Below are positions 25,188-35,483 of a stretch of 64,000 nucleotides of DNA, piece after piece (the stretch's first letter is position 1; every line of letters begins with the position of its first letter). This DNA is from Chitinibacter sp. GC72 (GTDB lineage Bacteria; Pseudomonadota; Gammaproteobacteria; Burkholderiales; Chitinibacteraceae), in the NCBI RefSeq assembly GCF_009760905.1, contig NZ_VIRW01000003.1, positions 234,333-298,332 on the forward strand, given 5' to 3'. Below the pieces are notes generated by a model. The model was not told the origin of the DNA and searched no databases. It saw only the letters and a program-made list of their open reading frames with translations. A program made the translations under genes and the position numbers.

Positions 25188-26363
25188 ATGATCGAAATTC
25201 AATTCTGGTGGCTGATTATTCTGCCGCTATTTTTTGGTCTGGGCTGGCTTGCTGCCCGGGTCGATATCAAGCACGTCATTGCCCAGAGTAAATCACTGCC
25301 TAGTGCCTATTTCAAAGGGCTGAATCACTTATTATCGGGTGAAACCAACAAGGCGATTGAAGTCTATGTTGATATCGCCAAACAGCACGAAGAAACAATC
25401 GAGCTGCAATTTACCTTGGGCCATCTTTTCCGGCGACGGGGTGAGCTCGAGCGCGCTATTCGCATGCACCAAAAGCTTCTGGCACGCAGAGATTTGACCA
25501 TTCCGCAAAAAGAGCAAGCGCAACTTGATCTGGCGATTGATTTTATCAAGTCAGGCCTGTTTGATCGGGCGGAAAATCTGCTGCACGAGCTATCAGGTAC
25601 AAATGCCGCCAAAGCGGCCCGTGTTGAGCTGCTCGCGATTTATCAGCAGGAACATGAGTGGCAAAAAGCGATCGAGATTGCTGAGCAGCTGCGCGATGAA
25701 AGTCACACCTACCAGCATGAAATTGCGCAGTTCAAATGCGAGCTTGCCGCTGCAGCTTTGATTCGCAATCAAACCGAACAGGCACAGAATTATCTGGAAA
25801 ACGCACTCAACGTGCATCGCCCCTGCGTCAGGGCTCGACTCATGCTGGGCGAAATCCTATTTGGCAAGCTGGACTATCAGGGCGCGATTGATCAATGGCT
25901 ACTGATTGAGGCGCAAGACGCCAGCTATTTGTCACTGGTTGCCCGTAACCTGCTTAACGCCTACGAGAGGCTCGACCAGCAGCAAGAGGGTATCGCACTA
26001 CTGATTCGCTATCTGCAGCGCTACCCGGAACTCGATGTGATTGATTTGATCTACGAGCATCTGATCGCCTCGAACGGCGTGGAAGCGGCGCATCTGTTTG
26101 TTCGTGAGCGCCTGCGTGATTCGCCGTCGATGCCGGGTTTGCGCAAGCTGCTTGAAGCCCACTTATTGGTTGCCCCGGATGATCAGAAACCCGAAATCGA
26201 GTTGATCGGCAAGCTACTGCACGATAATACGCGCGAGCACAGCATGTATTACTGCCGTGAATGCGGCTTTAAAACCCGGCAGTTTTTCTGGCACTGCCCC
26301 GGCTGCAATGGCTGGGAAACGTATGCGCCTATCCGCGGAAAACGTCGAAATCAAAGCGAATAA
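25188..26363 (+). CDS. lapB: Lipopolysaccharide assembly protein B
   Basis: The 391-residue protein has one N-terminal membrane anchor (WWLIILPLFFGLGWLAARVD), an array of TPR repeats through the middle (YFKGLNHLLSGETNKAIEVY, LGHLFRRRGELERAIRMH, and others), and a C-terminal rubredoxin-like zinc domain (CRECGF...CPGCNGW). LapB (YciM) recruits FtsH to degrade LpxC, matching LPS and phospholipid synthesis. It abuts lapA and is followed by pyrF and rfaE1 on the same strand. Confidence 0.95.
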   Translation: MIEIQFWWLIILPLFFGLGWLAARVDIKHVIAQSKSLPSAYFKGLNHLLSGETNKAIEVYVDIAKQHEETIELQFTLGHLFRRRGELERAIRMHQKLLARRDLTIPQKEQAQLDLAIDFIKSGLFDRAENLLHELSGTNAAKAARVELLAIYQQEHEWQKAIEIAEQLRDESHTYQHEIAQFKCELAAAALIRNQTEQAQNYLENALNVHRPCVRARLMLGEILFGKLDYQGAIDQWLLIEAQDASYLSLVARNLLNAYERLDQQQEGIALLIRYLQRYPELDVIDLIYEHLIASNGVEAAHLFVRERLRDSPSMPGLRKLLEAHLLVAPDDQKPEIELIGKLLHDNTREHSMYYCRECGFKTRQFFWHCPGCNGWETYAPIRGKRRNQSE

Positions 26364-26454
26364 ATATGGCTTTGCACGGCTCTGTGGCAGTGTTACTCAA
26401 ACCGTGCATGGTCAATTTTGTCTGGCTCATTAAATTTGAAAAGAGTAATTGAGT

Positions 26455-27153
26455 ATGTCTTTAGATCCACGCGTTGTTGTCGCGCTTGACTATCCTGATG
26501 CCGCTGCTGCTTTGGCCTTTGCCAAAACGGTGACGCCGCAATTGTGTCGCCTGAAAGTGGGCAAAGAGTTGTTCACGGCCTCAGGCCCGCAACTGGTTGA
26601 AGCTTTGGTTGCACAAGGCTTTGATGTTTTTCTGGATTTGAAATTTCACGACATTCCCAATACGGTTGCTCAGGCCTGCAAAATGGCCGCTGAGCTGGGC
26701 GTCTGGATGGTGAACGTTCACGCCTCTGGAGGTCGAAAAATGATGGAAACGACGCGCGAGACGCTGGAAAAGCTACCTCAGCGGCCACTGCTGATTGCGG
26801 TTACTGTGTTGACCAGCATGGGCGGCGACGAGCTAGCCGAATTGGGCTTGAATGTAACGCCAGCGCAGCAGGTCGAGCGGCTGGCGCGCCTGACCCAGTC
26901 TTGCGGTTTGGATGGTGTTGTATGCTCGGCACAAGAATCTGCACTATTGAAAGCCGCCTGCGGTCAGGATTTCAAGCTGATTACACCAGGAATTCGCCCT
27001 GCCGACGCCGCTGCCGACGATCAAACCCGCATTATGACGCCGGCAGCAGCCATCGTGGCGGGATCGGATTATCTGGTGATTGGTCGCCCAATTACGCAAA
27101 GCGCCGATCCGGTCGCTACCTTGCAGGCCATCAATGCCACTTTGCATGGCTAA
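26455..27153 (+). CDS. pyrF: Orotidine 5'-phosphate decarboxylase
   Basis: The 232-residue enzyme converts OMP to UMP in pyrimidine synthesis. It shows the N-terminal [16 protein letters not shown], the catalytic [11 protein letters not shown] with the Asp-Lys array, [12 protein letters not shown], and the phosphate-binding ITPGIRP and [12 protein letters not shown] segments. The ATG at 26455 is preferred over a TTG at 26449 and has AAGAG upstream. The lapA-lapB-pyrF order is conserved in many proteobacteria. Confidence 0.96.
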   Translation: MSLDPRVVVALDYPDAAAALAFAKTVTPQLCRLKVGKELFTASGPQLVEALVAQGFDVFLDLKFHDIPNTVAQACKMAAELGVWMVNVHASGGRKMMETTRETLEKLPQRPLLIAVTVLTSMGGDELAELGLNVTPAQQVERLARLTQSCGLDGVVCSAQESALLKAACGQDFKLITPGIRPADAAADDQTRIMTPAAAIVAGSDYLVIGRPITQSADPVATLQAINATLHG

Positions 27154-27166
27154 TCGAGGTAATTGA

Positions 27167-28090
27167 ATGTCACTGAAAGACCGAGTTAGATCCGCCAGGG
27201 TGCTGGTGGTAGGCGACGTGATGCTGGATCGTTACTGGTTTGGCGATGTGGAGCGCATCTCGCCCGAGGCCCCCGTACCCGTAGCCAAAATCAATAAAAC
27301 CGACGAGCGTGCTGGCGGCGCCGCCAATGTGGCACGTAATATCGTCTCGCTGGGTGGGCAAGCCAAATTGCTGTCCGTGATCGGGGCCGATGAAGCCGGA
27401 AATAGTCTGGAACGACTACTGCTGGCTGCAGGCGTTGAAACGGGCTTTCATCGCGATCCGGATATTTCAACCACGGTGAAATTGCGCGTCCTGGCCCGGC
27501 AGCAACAGTTACTGCGCATTGACTTTGAAGACTTGCCGGGGCACGAAATACTGGCAGCCAAACTGGACGAGTTCAAAACATCACTGCTTGATGCCGACGT
27601 TGTAATTTTGTCCGATTACGGCAAAGGCAGCCTGACCCATGTGCAGGATATGATCCAGATCGCCCGAGCGGCAGGCAAACCTGTGCTGGTAGACCCCAAA
27701 GGTGATGAGTATCAGGCCTATCGTGGTGCGACCTTGCTCACCCCGAATCGCAGCGAATTCCGCCAAGTGGCGGGCACATGGAAAGGCGATACCGAGCTGG
27801 CAGAAAAGGCACAGGCACTACGCCAGCAGCTGGACTTGACTGCCTTGCTGGTTACGCGCAGCGAAGAGGGGATGACGCTGTTTAAGGAAGGCGAAGTCGT
27901 TCACAAACCCACGCAGGCACGTGAAGTGTTTGATGTTTCTGGGGCAGGTGATACGGTGATCGCCACTTTGGGGTTGATGCTGGCGGCTGGACTTGATTTG
28001 CCTGAGGCGATGGACTGGTCAAACAAAGCGGCCGGCATTGTCGTTGCCAAGCTGGGTACTGCCGTGGCGAGCGCAGAGGAGCTGTTCTAG
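27167..28090 (+). CDS. rfaE1: D-glycero-beta-D-manno-heptose-7-phosphate kinase
   Basis: The 307-residue PfkB/ribokinase-family sugar kinase corresponds to the N-terminal domain of bifunctional HldE. It shows VVGDVMLDRYWFGDVERISPEAPVPV, GGAANVARNI, VDPKGDEYQAYRGATLLTPN, and the catalytic DVSGAGDTVIATL. It phosphorylates heptose 7-phosphate at C1 on the way to ADP-heptose for the LPS core. No cytidylyltransferase domain is fused, so a separate RfaE2/HldC enzyme is expected elsewhere. It follows pyrF by 13 bp in the same operon. Confidence 0.93.
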   Translation: MSLKDRVRSARVLVVGDVMLDRYWFGDVERISPEAPVPVAKINKTDERAGGAANVARNIVSLGGQAKLLSVIGADEAGNSLERLLLAAGVETGFHRDPDISTTVKLRVLARQQQLLRIDFEDLPGHEILAAKLDEFKTSLLDADVVILSDYGKGSLTHVQDMIQIARAAGKPVLVDPKGDEYQAYRGATLLTPNRSEFRQVAGTWKGDTELAEKAQALRQQLDLTALLVTRSEEGMTLFKEGEVVHKPTQAREVFDVSGAGDTVIATLGLMLAAGLDLPEAMDWSNKAAGIVVAKLGTAVASAEELF

Positions 28091-28104
28091 CGGACTATAC
28101 CCCC

Positions 28105-28136
28105 ACTCAAAGGCAGGCTAATGCCAGCCTTTGAGT
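28105..28136. terminator. Convergent hairpin between rfaE1 and the diguanylate cyclase gene
   Basis: ACTCAAAGGC (28105-28114) pairs with GCCTTTGAGT (28127-28136) in a perfect 10-bp stem between two convergent genes. The T tracts on either side are weak, so termination is likely but not certain. Confidence 0.6.
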
Positions 28137-28151
28137 TTGCTTACGCACTTT

Positions 28152-29927
28152 CTACACCGTTTCTACGCGGTTTTTCCCGCTCTTTTTCGCCTTATACATC
28201 GCCGCATCAGCACGGGTAATGACCGCATCGCGTGATTCATCCAGCCCCGCCAGGGTCAAACCAGCGCTAAAAGTAATCAAAACCTTTTCATTTTCATGCA
28301 TAAAGAAGCGCTTGGTCAGCTCGCGCTGTACGCGCTGCATGGCCTGCAAACCTTCTTCAATTGCCGTGCCCGGCATCAGAATGACAAACTCTTCGCCACC
28401 GTATCGTGCCACGGTATCGGTAGGGCGCAGCAAATCCTTGACCACCTGCACCAGGTGCTTCAACGCCGTATCACCCGCTGCATGCCCTAGTGAATCATTC
28501 AGTTTTTTGAAGTTATCAATATCGAGTAGCGAGACCGCGAAGGGCACATTGCTGCGTTGCGCGCGTGCCAGCTCGACCTGATAGGCGTCCTCTAACCCGC
28601 GGCGGTTTAAAGCACCGGTTAACTGATCTTCACGCACTTTATCGCTCAGAGCTGTTAGCTCTTTTTCCAGCTCAAGCACGCGCAAATGGGCCTGATCGGC
28701 TTTTTTTCTGGCCTCCAGCAAATCATCGCGCGAGCGCATCACATCAAGTTGCATGCTGCGCGTATCCTGCATCAGGTCTTCCATAACGTGGCGGATACTG
28801 ACCAGATCGTTGGCTTCTTCAATCTTGCCGGCGTACTGCGTGATTTTGGTGTGGTAATTGTCCGTACTTTGCGACATTAAACCCAGCCGGTCGATAAATG
28901 AAGCCAGCATGTTTTTCAAGGCAGTTTGCGCCTGAACCAGGCTATGTTTCACCTGACTTTGCTTGAACATCACTTCCTTGAGCCCAGCCTCGGCGTCGTA
29001 TAAAACCCGCATATCCAGGGGTTGTGACATGATGGTTTGCACCACGGCAATCTGGCCACGCACCCATTCATCGTCAATGACAATTTCCGCCATATTGTCG
29101 GTTAGTAGGCGCAGCAGTTTCATCAGGCCATCGGCAAGCCGGTCTTCCTGATCGTTCTGCAGCTCGAGTTTGAGCCAGAATTTGCGCAAGCGCGGCAGCC
29201 ATTTTTCCATCTCGGCCCGATTGCCGACAGCCTTGGCTTCTCTGGCGATCACGAGCGTTTCCTGCTGCAAATCCGGATTGTGCAACAGGCGGGCGGCCAA
29301 ACCCAGCTCAAGTGCCGTTACGGTTGAATCACGCCAATCTTGCCAATTAATCGACTCTGTGCCAGCTGGAGAGGGTGCACTTGGCGTAATCGCCTCCGCG
29401 GACATATTCTCCAGGCTGCTGATCTGGGTATTTTCTACTCCGGTTTCCGACCAGGAGTTGATCAGGCCAACCATCTTCTGATTGAGCTCGTTGGCGTTAT
29501 TGCCAAAATTGGCCAGCACTCTGTCCAGAGCCTCTTTTTTCCGGCTCGGCGGGTAAGCCGGGTTGCGTAAATCCCACTGTAAAATCAGTTCACGAATCAG
29601 TTCGCCCCAGCTTTTACTCAGCTCTGATGTGGTGCCCTGGCTTTGAATGCAGCGGATCAGCTGGTCATACAGGGCGGCCCATTCTTCACGCTTGATGGCC
29701 CGTTTGAGTTGCTCCAGCTGTCGTTTGGCTTCGTGCGACTGCGGCGTAGTGCGCTCCAGAGCGGCGATCAGCTCCTTTAGCCCCGGGTGTTGACGGTCGG
29801 CTTCGCTGGTTTGCGCAATTTCATGGTAAATCGATTCGTAATGATCGGGCGAGGGCACGATACGCCGCATCGCCAGCTGCTTTAGGGTTTCACGCGCAAT
29901 ATCGGTGGGGTTGGTCAATTTTTCCAT
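28152..29927 (-). CDS. Diguanylate cyclase with large N-terminal helical region
   Basis: The 591-residue protein ends in a complete GGDEF domain (DQLTGALNRRGLEDAY, SLLDIDNFKKLNDSLGHAAGD, RYGGEEFVILMPG), so it should make cyclic di-GMP from GTP. An RPTD motif five residues before GGEEF is the product-inhibition I-site. The first 420 residues lack membrane helices and known sensor domains; they are helical, with a long coiled coil just before the catalytic domain (DLLEARKKADQAHLRVLELEKELTALS). The N terminus (LTNPTDIARETLKQLAMRRIVPSPDHYESIYHEI) is shared by a family of cytosolic GGDEF proteins in betaproteobacteria. The signal is unknown. Confidence 0.9.
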   Translation of the reverse strand: MEKLTNPTDIARETLKQLAMRRIVPSPDHYESIYHEIAQTSEADRQHPGLKELIAALERTTPQSHEAKRQLEQLKRAIKREEWAALYDQLIRCIQSQGTTSELSKSWGELIRELILQWDLRNPAYPPSRKKEALDRVLANFGNNANELNQKMVGLINSWSETGVENTQISSLENMSAEAITPSAPSPAGTESINWQDWRDSTVTALELGLAARLLHNPDLQQETLVIAREAKAVGNRAEMEKWLPRLRKFWLKLELQNDQEDRLADGLMKLLRLLTDNMAEIVIDDEWVRGQIAVVQTIMSQPLDMRVLYDAEAGLKEVMFKQSQVKHSLVQAQTALKNMLASFIDRLGLMSQSTDNYHTKITQYAGKIEEANDLVSIRHVMEDLMQDTRSMQLDVMRSRDDLLEARKKADQAHLRVLELEKELTALSDKVREDQLTGALNRRGLEDAYQVELARAQRSNVPFAVSLLDIDNFKKLNDSLGHAAGDTALKHLVQVVKDLLRPTDTVARYGGEEFVILMPGTAIEEGLQAMQRVQRELTKRFFMHENEKVLITFSAGLTLAGLDESRDAVITRADAAMYKAKKSGKNRVETV

Positions 29928-29981
29928 GGCTCACATCACGCAGACAGAGAGTATGCAGAGTATAGGTTGAAAAAGCAGATA

Positions 29982-30006
29982 TAAAAAACGCCACATCATG
30001 TGGCGT
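29982..30006 (-). terminator. Rho-independent terminator after ispH
   Basis: On the minus strand ACGCCACAT-g-ATGTGGCGT is followed by six T, 21 bp after the ispH stop. It ends the ribF-ileS-lspA-ispH transcript. Confidence 0.9.
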
Positions 30007-30027
30007 CAGGCTGAATATTCAAAGTGC

Positions 30028-30960
30028 TCAGACCAGCCCTTTCGGGAGGGCAAATATCACGTTTTCTTCGACTCCGGACATGGACTCGACCGATTTGGCG
30101 CCAAATTCTTCAATTTTGGCAATCACGCGACGAACCAGTACATCCGGCGCTGATGCACCGGCGGTAATACCCACTTTGCCTTTGCTGGCAAACCACTCCT
30201 CTTTGAGTTCAGTCTCATTGTCGACCATATAGGCATCAATGCCGAGGCCAGCACCTACTTCACGCAGGCGGTTGGAGTTGGAGCTATTGGGCGAGCCGAC
30301 CACTACCAGAATATCAATCTCTTTAGCCAACTGCTTGACTGCATCCTGCCGGTTCTGTGTGGCGTAGCAAATATCGTCTTTTTTCGGCCCGACAATCTCA
30401 GGAAAGCGTGCGCGCAAGGCATTGATCACCACTTGTGCATCGTCAACGGAAAGCGTGGTTTGCGTCACGTAAGCGAGCTTATGCTCATCACGCACTTGCA
30501 GCGCCAGCACGTCTTTTTCATCCTCGACCAGATACATCCCACCTGCAGCTTGTCCCATTGTGCCTTCCACTTCGGGATGTCCTTTGTGGCCGATCATGAT
30601 GATTTCATAGCCTTGCTCGCGCAGACGTTTCACTTCCAAGTGCACCTTGGTCACCAGTGGACAGGTGGCATCGAAAATATGCAGGCCACGCTCGGCAGCT
30701 TCAGCGCGCACTGCTTGCGATACGCCGTGTGCCGAAAAAATCAGCGTATTACCAGAAGGCACATCGCTGAGATCTTCGATAAAGATCGCGCCCTTGGCTT
30801 TCAGATCTTCAATCACAAATTTGTTATGTACCACTTCGTGGCGGACATAAATTGGTGCGCCAAATTTTTCTAGGGCGCGCTCAACAATCGCAATAGCGCG
30901 ATCCACGCCAGCACAAAAGCCGCGTGGCTGAGCGAGGATGATATTCATGGGTTTATTCAT
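30028..30960 (-). CDS. ispH: 4-hydroxy-3-methylbut-2-enyl diphosphate reductase
   Basis: The 310-residue iron-sulfur enzyme performs the last step of the MEP isoprenoid pathway, giving IPP and DMAPP. The three cluster cysteines are visible in [24 protein letters not shown] and [10 protein letters not shown], and the family motifs [12 protein letters not shown] and [10 protein letters not shown] are present. The start at 30960 overlaps the lspA stop by 8 bp; a second ATG at 30948 also fits the family. It is the last gene of a classic ribF-ileS-lspA-ispH operon. Confidence 0.96.
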   Translation of the reverse strand: MNKPMNIILAQPRGFCAGVDRAIAIVERALEKFGAPIYVRHEVVHNKFVIEDLKAKGAIFIEDLSDVPSGNTLIFSAHGVSQAVRAEAAERGLHIFDATCPLVTKVHLEVKRLREQGYEIIMIGHKGHPEVEGTMGQAAGGMYLVEDEKDVLALQVRDEHKLAYVTQTTLSVDDAQVVINALRARFPEIVGPKKDDICYATQNRQDAVKQLAKEIDILVVVGSPNSSNSNRLREVGAGLGIDAYMVDNETELKEEWFASKGKVGITAGASAPDVLVRRVIAKIEEFGAKSVESMSGVEENVIFALPKGLV

Positions 30961-31438
30961 GATTGGCCTGTTTATCCTTTTTGAAGCTATCAATCACCAT
31001 CAGAGCGGCACCGATGCAAATGGCCGAGTCGGCGATATTGAACGATGGGTAGTACCAATTTTGATAGTAAAACTGCAGAAAATCGATCACGTGGCCAAAC
31101 ACGATGCGATCAATCGCATTGCCTAGCGCGCCACCTAAAATCAACGACAACGATGTGGCATAGCGCGGTTCGGCCTCGTGTTTTTTGAGCAAAAACACGA
31201 TCACAACCGATACCACTAGCGCTAAACCAGTAAAGAAATGCCGCTGCCAGCCGCCCGCGTCAGCCAAAAAGGAAAACGCGGCGCCGGGGTTGTACGCCAA
31301 AGTGAGGTTAAAAAAGCCTGGAATCACCGGTTTGATTTGATGCATTTCAAACACAAATTCAATCCAGTGTTTGGTGATCTGATCAAGAATCAAAACGATC
31401 AAAGCCAGACCCAGATAGCCTTTAAATTGCTTAGGCAT
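30953..31438 (-). CDS. lspA: Lipoprotein signal peptidase II
   Basis: The 161-residue inner-membrane aspartyl protease removes signal peptides from diacylated prolipoproteins. It has four hydrophobic helices and the two catalytic aspartates in [10 protein letters not shown] and [11 protein letters not shown], plus the [16 protein letters not shown] segment. The ATG at 31438 overlaps the 3' end of ileS by 8 bp, indicating coupled translation. Confidence 0.96.
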   Translation of the reverse strand: MPKQFKGYLGLALIVLILDQITKHWIEFVFEMHQIKPVIPGFFNLTLAYNPGAAFSFLADAGGWQRHFFTGLALVVSVVIVFLLKKHEAEPRYATSLSLILGGALGNAIDRIVFGHVIDFLQFYYQNWYYPSFNIADSAICIGAALMVIDSFKKDKQANHE

Positions 31439-34313
31439 GCGAGCGAACCTCGCCTGCGCCGTGTAGATTGTCATCACAGCGTGCGCACAGCGTTTCATAG
31501 CCCACTACCGTAGATACGGTAGGGTGGTAATGCCAGCAACGCTCGCATTTTTGTTCGCTAGAGGCCGATACCTCAATGTCAAATGCACCTTGTTTGAGTT
31601 TGGCTTGCGAGGTGATCATCACAAACTTCAATTCATCGCCCAGTGCGTTGAGCGCTGCGAACTGCTCGCCTTCAGCGCTGATGGTGATTTCGGCTTGGAG
31701 GCTGGAGCCCAGCGCCCCCGCTGCGCGCAGCACTTCGATGTCTTTTTGTGCCTGTGCGCGTACTTCGCGTACCAGCGCAAACTGGGCGCTCAATGCTGCA
31801 GCATCGCTAACGGCAGGGATATCGTACCAAGCGTCAAGGAATACGCTGTCATCCTTGCCGTTCAATATTTCCCACACCTCATGCGCGGTGAATGAGGTAA
31901 TCGGAGCCAGCAGGCGCACCAGCGCTTGCGTGATATGCCACAGCGCAGTCTGCGCCGAGCGGCGGCCCTGGCTATCGGCGGCCATGGTGTAGAGACGATC
32001 TTTAATGATGTCCAGATAGAAAGAGCCCAGCTCTTCTGACGCATAGGCCGTCATTTCCTGTACGGCCAGGTGGAACTCGTACTTGTCGTAGAAACCCGTC
32101 ACACGCTCCTGGAACGCGGCCAGTTGCACCAGCGCATAGCGATCCAACGTGGCAAGTTGTTCAACTGGCAGAGCATTGCTCGCGTTGAAGTCGCTAAGAT
32201 TGGCCAGCAAGAAACGCAAAGTATTGCGAATACGACGGTATGCGTCTGCAGTCCGCTTCAGGATTTCGTCAGAGATCGATACCTCACCAGAGTAATCGGT
32301 GCTCGCCGTCCACAAGCGCAGCATATCCGCGCCCATTTGGTTGATCACTTGCTGAGGCGCAACGACATTGCCTTTGGATTTCGACATTTTCATGCCTTTG
32401 CCATCAACAACGAAACCATGCGTCAACAATTGTTTGTACGGCGCGTGGCCAACCGTTGCGCAGGCCGTTTTCAGTGAGGACTGGAACCAGCCACGGTGCT
32501 GGTCCGAGCCTTCCAGATACAAATCAGCAGCGGGGCGGCTGTCATCACCGTGGTTAAGGTCTTCGCGCTGTTTTACCACGGCAAAGTGCGTCGAGCCCGA
32601 ATCAAACCAGACGTCGATGGTGTCTTTCAGTTTTTCGTAGTGAGCTGCATCATCGCCAAGCAATTCGGCCGCATCGAGCTTGAACCAGGCTTCAATGCCT
32701 TCTTTCTCGATACGCTGCGCAACTTGTTCGAGCAATTCGGTCGAGCGTGGGTGCAATTCAGCCGTTTCTTTATGGATAAAGAACGTCATCGGCACGCCCC
32801 AAGTCCGTTGGCGTGAAACGCACCAGTCCGGGCTGTTTTTGATCATCGCTTCCAAGCGAGCGCGGCCCCAGGCCGGGAAAAACTCGGTGGCATCCACCGC
32901 ACGATTCGCTTTGTCACGCAAAGTCTCAGAGCCAACTTGCTTATCCATGCCGATAAACCACTGCGTCGTCGCGCGGAAAATCAGCGGAGTTTTGTGGCGC
33001 CAGCAATGCGGGTAGCTGTGTTCCAACTTTTTGTTCGCCAGCAAGGCGCCGCGCTCTTCAAGCAAAGCTACGACTTTCGGATTGGCTTTCCATACGGTTT
33101 CACCGGCGAAATGTTCGGTCGTAGAGATATAGCGGCCATCGTTCGCTACTGGATTATCAACTGGCAGGTGATACTTCAAGCCAACTTGGTAGTCTTCCAA
33201 GCCATGCGCTGGAGCGGTGTGCACTAAGCCAGTACCCGCTTCTGCGGTTACGTGCTCGCCGCAAATAATCGGCACCTGGCGATTTAAAAATGGGTGTTGT
33301 AGCAACAGGCCATTGAGCGCTGCGCCTTTGGCTTGCGCGATCACTTCATTGCTGTCGATGTCGTAGCGTTTGAGTGCAGCTTCGGCCAGCTCGCGCACCA
33401 AGATCAACAAGCCGCGTTCGGTTGCGATCAAATCGTACGTAAAATCAGGATGAACCGATACCGCCTGATTGGCTGGCAGCGTCCACGGTGTCGTCGTCCA
33501 GATCACGGCTTTGGCGCTCAAGTCGCCAACGGCTACTCCACCAAAGGCCGCGGATAGTGCGGCTTTGTCGACGACTTCAAAGCCGACATCAATCGCTGCC
33601 GATACTTTGTCTTCATATTCAACTTCAGCCTCGGCCAGCGCTGAGCCACAGTCCACGCACCAGTGAACCGGTTTCTGGCCTTTTACCAGGTAACCGTTGC
33701 CATGAATTTTGCCCAAAGTGCGAACGATGTCGGCTTCGGTTTTAAAATTCATCGTCAGGTATGGATTATCCCAGTCACCCAGAACGCCCAGGCGGATAAA
33801 GTCGACTTTCTGGCGCTCAACCTGAATCGCCGCATATTCGCGGCACAATTCGCGGATGAAGCTGCTTGGCAGATGGATTTCTTTTTCATCTAAACCGTTG
33901 GCTTTGCGATATTCAACAATGCGCGAGTGGATCACCGGATTGGCTTTGATCGCGTCTTTGTCCGATTTCACCAGTTTTTCGATCTGGTGCTCAATCGGCA
34001 TGCCGTGGCAATCCCAACCCGGTACATAGGGAGCGTCAAATCCGGCGAGCGATTTTGATTTGAGGATGATGTCCTTGAGGACTTTATTCATCGCATGGCC
34101 GATATGAATGTCACCGTTGGCGTACGGAGGGCCGTCGTGCAGAATGAATTTCGGACGATTTTGTTCTTTCGCTTTGGCGCGTAGTTTCTGGTAAATCTGG
34201 CCGTCTTGCCATTGTTTCAAAAAGCCCGGTTCGCGTTTTGCCAGATCGCCACGCATTGGAAACGGCGTGTCCAGTAGATTAACCGGGTATTTATTTGCGG
34301 GTTTGTCGCTCAT
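31431..34313 (-). CDS. ileS: Isoleucyl-tRNA synthetase
   Basis: The 960-residue class I synthetase shows the HIGH motif in [15 protein letters not shown], the KMSKS loop in [13 protein letters not shown], the CP1 editing domain ([35 protein letters not shown]), and a C-terminal zinc finger with CERCWHYH and CARC. The length is normal for proteobacterial IleS. It lies between ribF and lspA as in most betaproteobacteria. Confidence 0.98.
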   Translation of the reverse strand: MSDKPANKYPVNLLDTPFPMRGDLAKREPGFLKQWQDGQIYQKLRAKAKEQNRPKFILHDGPPYANGDIHIGHAMNKVLKDIILKSKSLAGFDAPYVPGWDCHGMPIEHQIEKLVKSDKDAIKANPVIHSRIVEYRKANGLDEKEIHLPSSFIRELCREYAAIQVERQKVDFIRLGVLGDWDNPYLTMNFKTEADIVRTLGKIHGNGYLVKGQKPVHWCVDCGSALAEAEVEYEDKVSAAIDVGFEVVDKAALSAAFGGVAVGDLSAKAVIWTTTPWTLPANQAVSVHPDFTYDLIATERGLLILVRELAEAALKRYDIDSNEVIAQAKGAALNGLLLQHPFLNRQVPIICGEHVTAEAGTGLVHTAPAHGLEDYQVGLKYHLPVDNPVANDGRYISTTEHFAGETVWKANPKVVALLEERGALLANKKLEHSYPHCWRHKTPLIFRATTQWFIGMDKQVGSETLRDKANRAVDATEFFPAWGRARLEAMIKNSPDWCVSRQRTWGVPMTFFIHKETAELHPRSTELLEQVAQRIEKEGIEAWFKLDAAELLGDDAAHYEKLKDTIDVWFDSGSTHFAVVKQREDLNHGDDSRPAADLYLEGSDQHRGWFQSSLKTACATVGHAPYKQLLTHGFVVDGKGMKMSKSKGNVVAPQQVINQMGADMLRLWTASTDYSGEVSISDEILKRTADAYRRIRNTLRFLLANLSDFNASNALPVEQLATLDRYALVQLAAFQERVTGFYDKYEFHLAVQEMTAYASEELGSFYLDIIKDRLYTMAADSQGRRSAQTALWHITQALVRLLAPITSFTAHEVWEILNGKDDSVFLDAWYDIPAVSDAAALSAQFALVREVRAQAQKDIEVLRAAGALGSSLQAEITISAEGEQFAALNALGDELKFVMITSQAKLKQGAFDIEVSASSEQKCERCWHYHPTVSTVVGYETLCARCDDNLHGAGEVRSHA

Positions 34314-34353
34314 TGCAATCTCTACTTTAATTTAATGTCGGTATTCAGTGATG

Positions 34354-35274
34354 TTATCTATGAGCCGCAAACCAGTCTTTGGCTTGCTGGCAATCGACGC
34401 CAATCTGTGCGATCAGTGTGTCAAAATCGGGGTATTTCTCTTCGTCACGCAATTTGTGCAGAAAATCAATGCGCAAATGCTGACGGTAAATTTCGCGCTG
34501 GAAGTCAAAAATATGCACTTCCAGCTTCGGGCTTAAATCGCCGCCATGAATGGTGGGTCGAAATCCCAAGCTGGCCACGCCTTGATAGGTGCGCTCAAGC
34601 CCATGAATTTCAACGACGAATATCCCCAACAGTGGCGGGCGGTTGTGTTTGAGCTGGATATTGGCGGTGGGAAAACCGAATTGCCGCCCCAGCCGATCGC
34701 CGCCGACTACGCGGCCAGATATTGAATATGGCCTGCCAAGCAATTGCGAAGCGTGCTGCATCTGCCCGGCTTGCAAGGCATTGCGAACGGCGGTGGAAGA
34801 CACACGCTCACCCTGTACATCCTGCGTAGGCAGACTGTGGCACTCCAGATCGGGGTGCTGGCACAACAGCGCAAAATCACCCGCTCTTTTGGCGCCAAAG
34901 CGGAAATCATCGCCCACCAGCACGTAGCGGGCATTGATTTGCTGCGCAACGATATGGTCGCGGAAAAACTCGGGGCTGGATGCGGCAAAGGCCGTGTTAA
35001 AGCGCTGCACGATCAGGCAATCAACCCCGCTGGCGGCGAGCAGCTCGATTTTCTCGCGCAAGCTGGTCAGGCGGGCAGGCGCGGTGGCTGGGGTAAATAC
35101 TTCGCGCGGATGCGGCTCGAACGTCATCACCACACTGGCCAGACCACGCGCTTTGGCCGCTTGCTTGAGCTGCGCCAGCATCGCCTGATGCCCCAGATGC
35201 AGGCCGTCAAAATTGCCGATGGTCAGCGCGGAAGGAGAAAGGGGTTGAGGCGGTGTGCCACGAAAAACTTGCAT
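34354..35274 (-). CDS. ribF: Bifunctional riboflavin kinase/FAD synthetase
   Basis: The 306-residue enzyme makes FMN from riboflavin and then FAD. The N-terminal nucleotidyltransferase domain shows ALTIGNFDGLHLGHQAML, FEPHPREVF and VGDDFRFGAKRAGDF; the C-terminal kinase domain shows GRPYSISGRVVGGDRLGRQFGFPTAN and VASLGFRPTIHGG. The start at 35274 (MQVFRGTPP) fits the family; an ATG at 35334 with a better ribosome binding site would add 20 residues. It is the first gene of the ribF-ileS-lspA-ispH operon. No FMN riboswitch is seen upstream. Confidence 0.95.
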   Translation of the reverse strand: MQVFRGTPPQPLSPSALTIGNFDGLHLGHQAMLAQLKQAAKARGLASVVMTFEPHPREVFTPATAPARLTSLREKIELLAASGVDCLIVQRFNTAFAASSPEFFRDHIVAQQINARYVLVGDDFRFGAKRAGDFALLCQHPDLECHSLPTQDVQGERVSSTAVRNALQAGQMQHASQLLGRPYSISGRVVGGDRLGRQFGFPTANIQLKHNRPPLLGIFVVEIHGLERTYQGVASLGFRPTIHGGDLSPKLEVHIFDFQREIYRQHLRIDFLHKLRDEEKYPDFDTLIAQIGVDCQQAKDWFAAHR

Positions 35275-35483
35275 GCCAATAAGGTGCTCTAGCGAACCGT
35301 TTCTAGGGTGAAATAATTGCAAGGCGGGCAGCATCGCCAGCCTTGCGCAAGCGCGTATTCTAACGCCAGAAGGGGTGAGTGGCTAAACAAAAGTTTTCAC
35401 ATCAGCCGTAGCAATCGCATGCGAGGGTTTTTGCCTTCCGCCTTGCATGGCCCGAAGCAGTCCGGCGCTGGCCAGCTTGTTAC

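Noticed and set aside
28054..28104. GGGTACTGCC and TATACCCCC at 50-bp spacing at the end of rfaE1
   Set aside because: Only the outer bases match. It is noted as a possible remnant but not counted.
35275..35483. FMN riboswitch upstream of ribF
   Set aside because: None of the conserved RFN element segments is visible in this 209-bp region.
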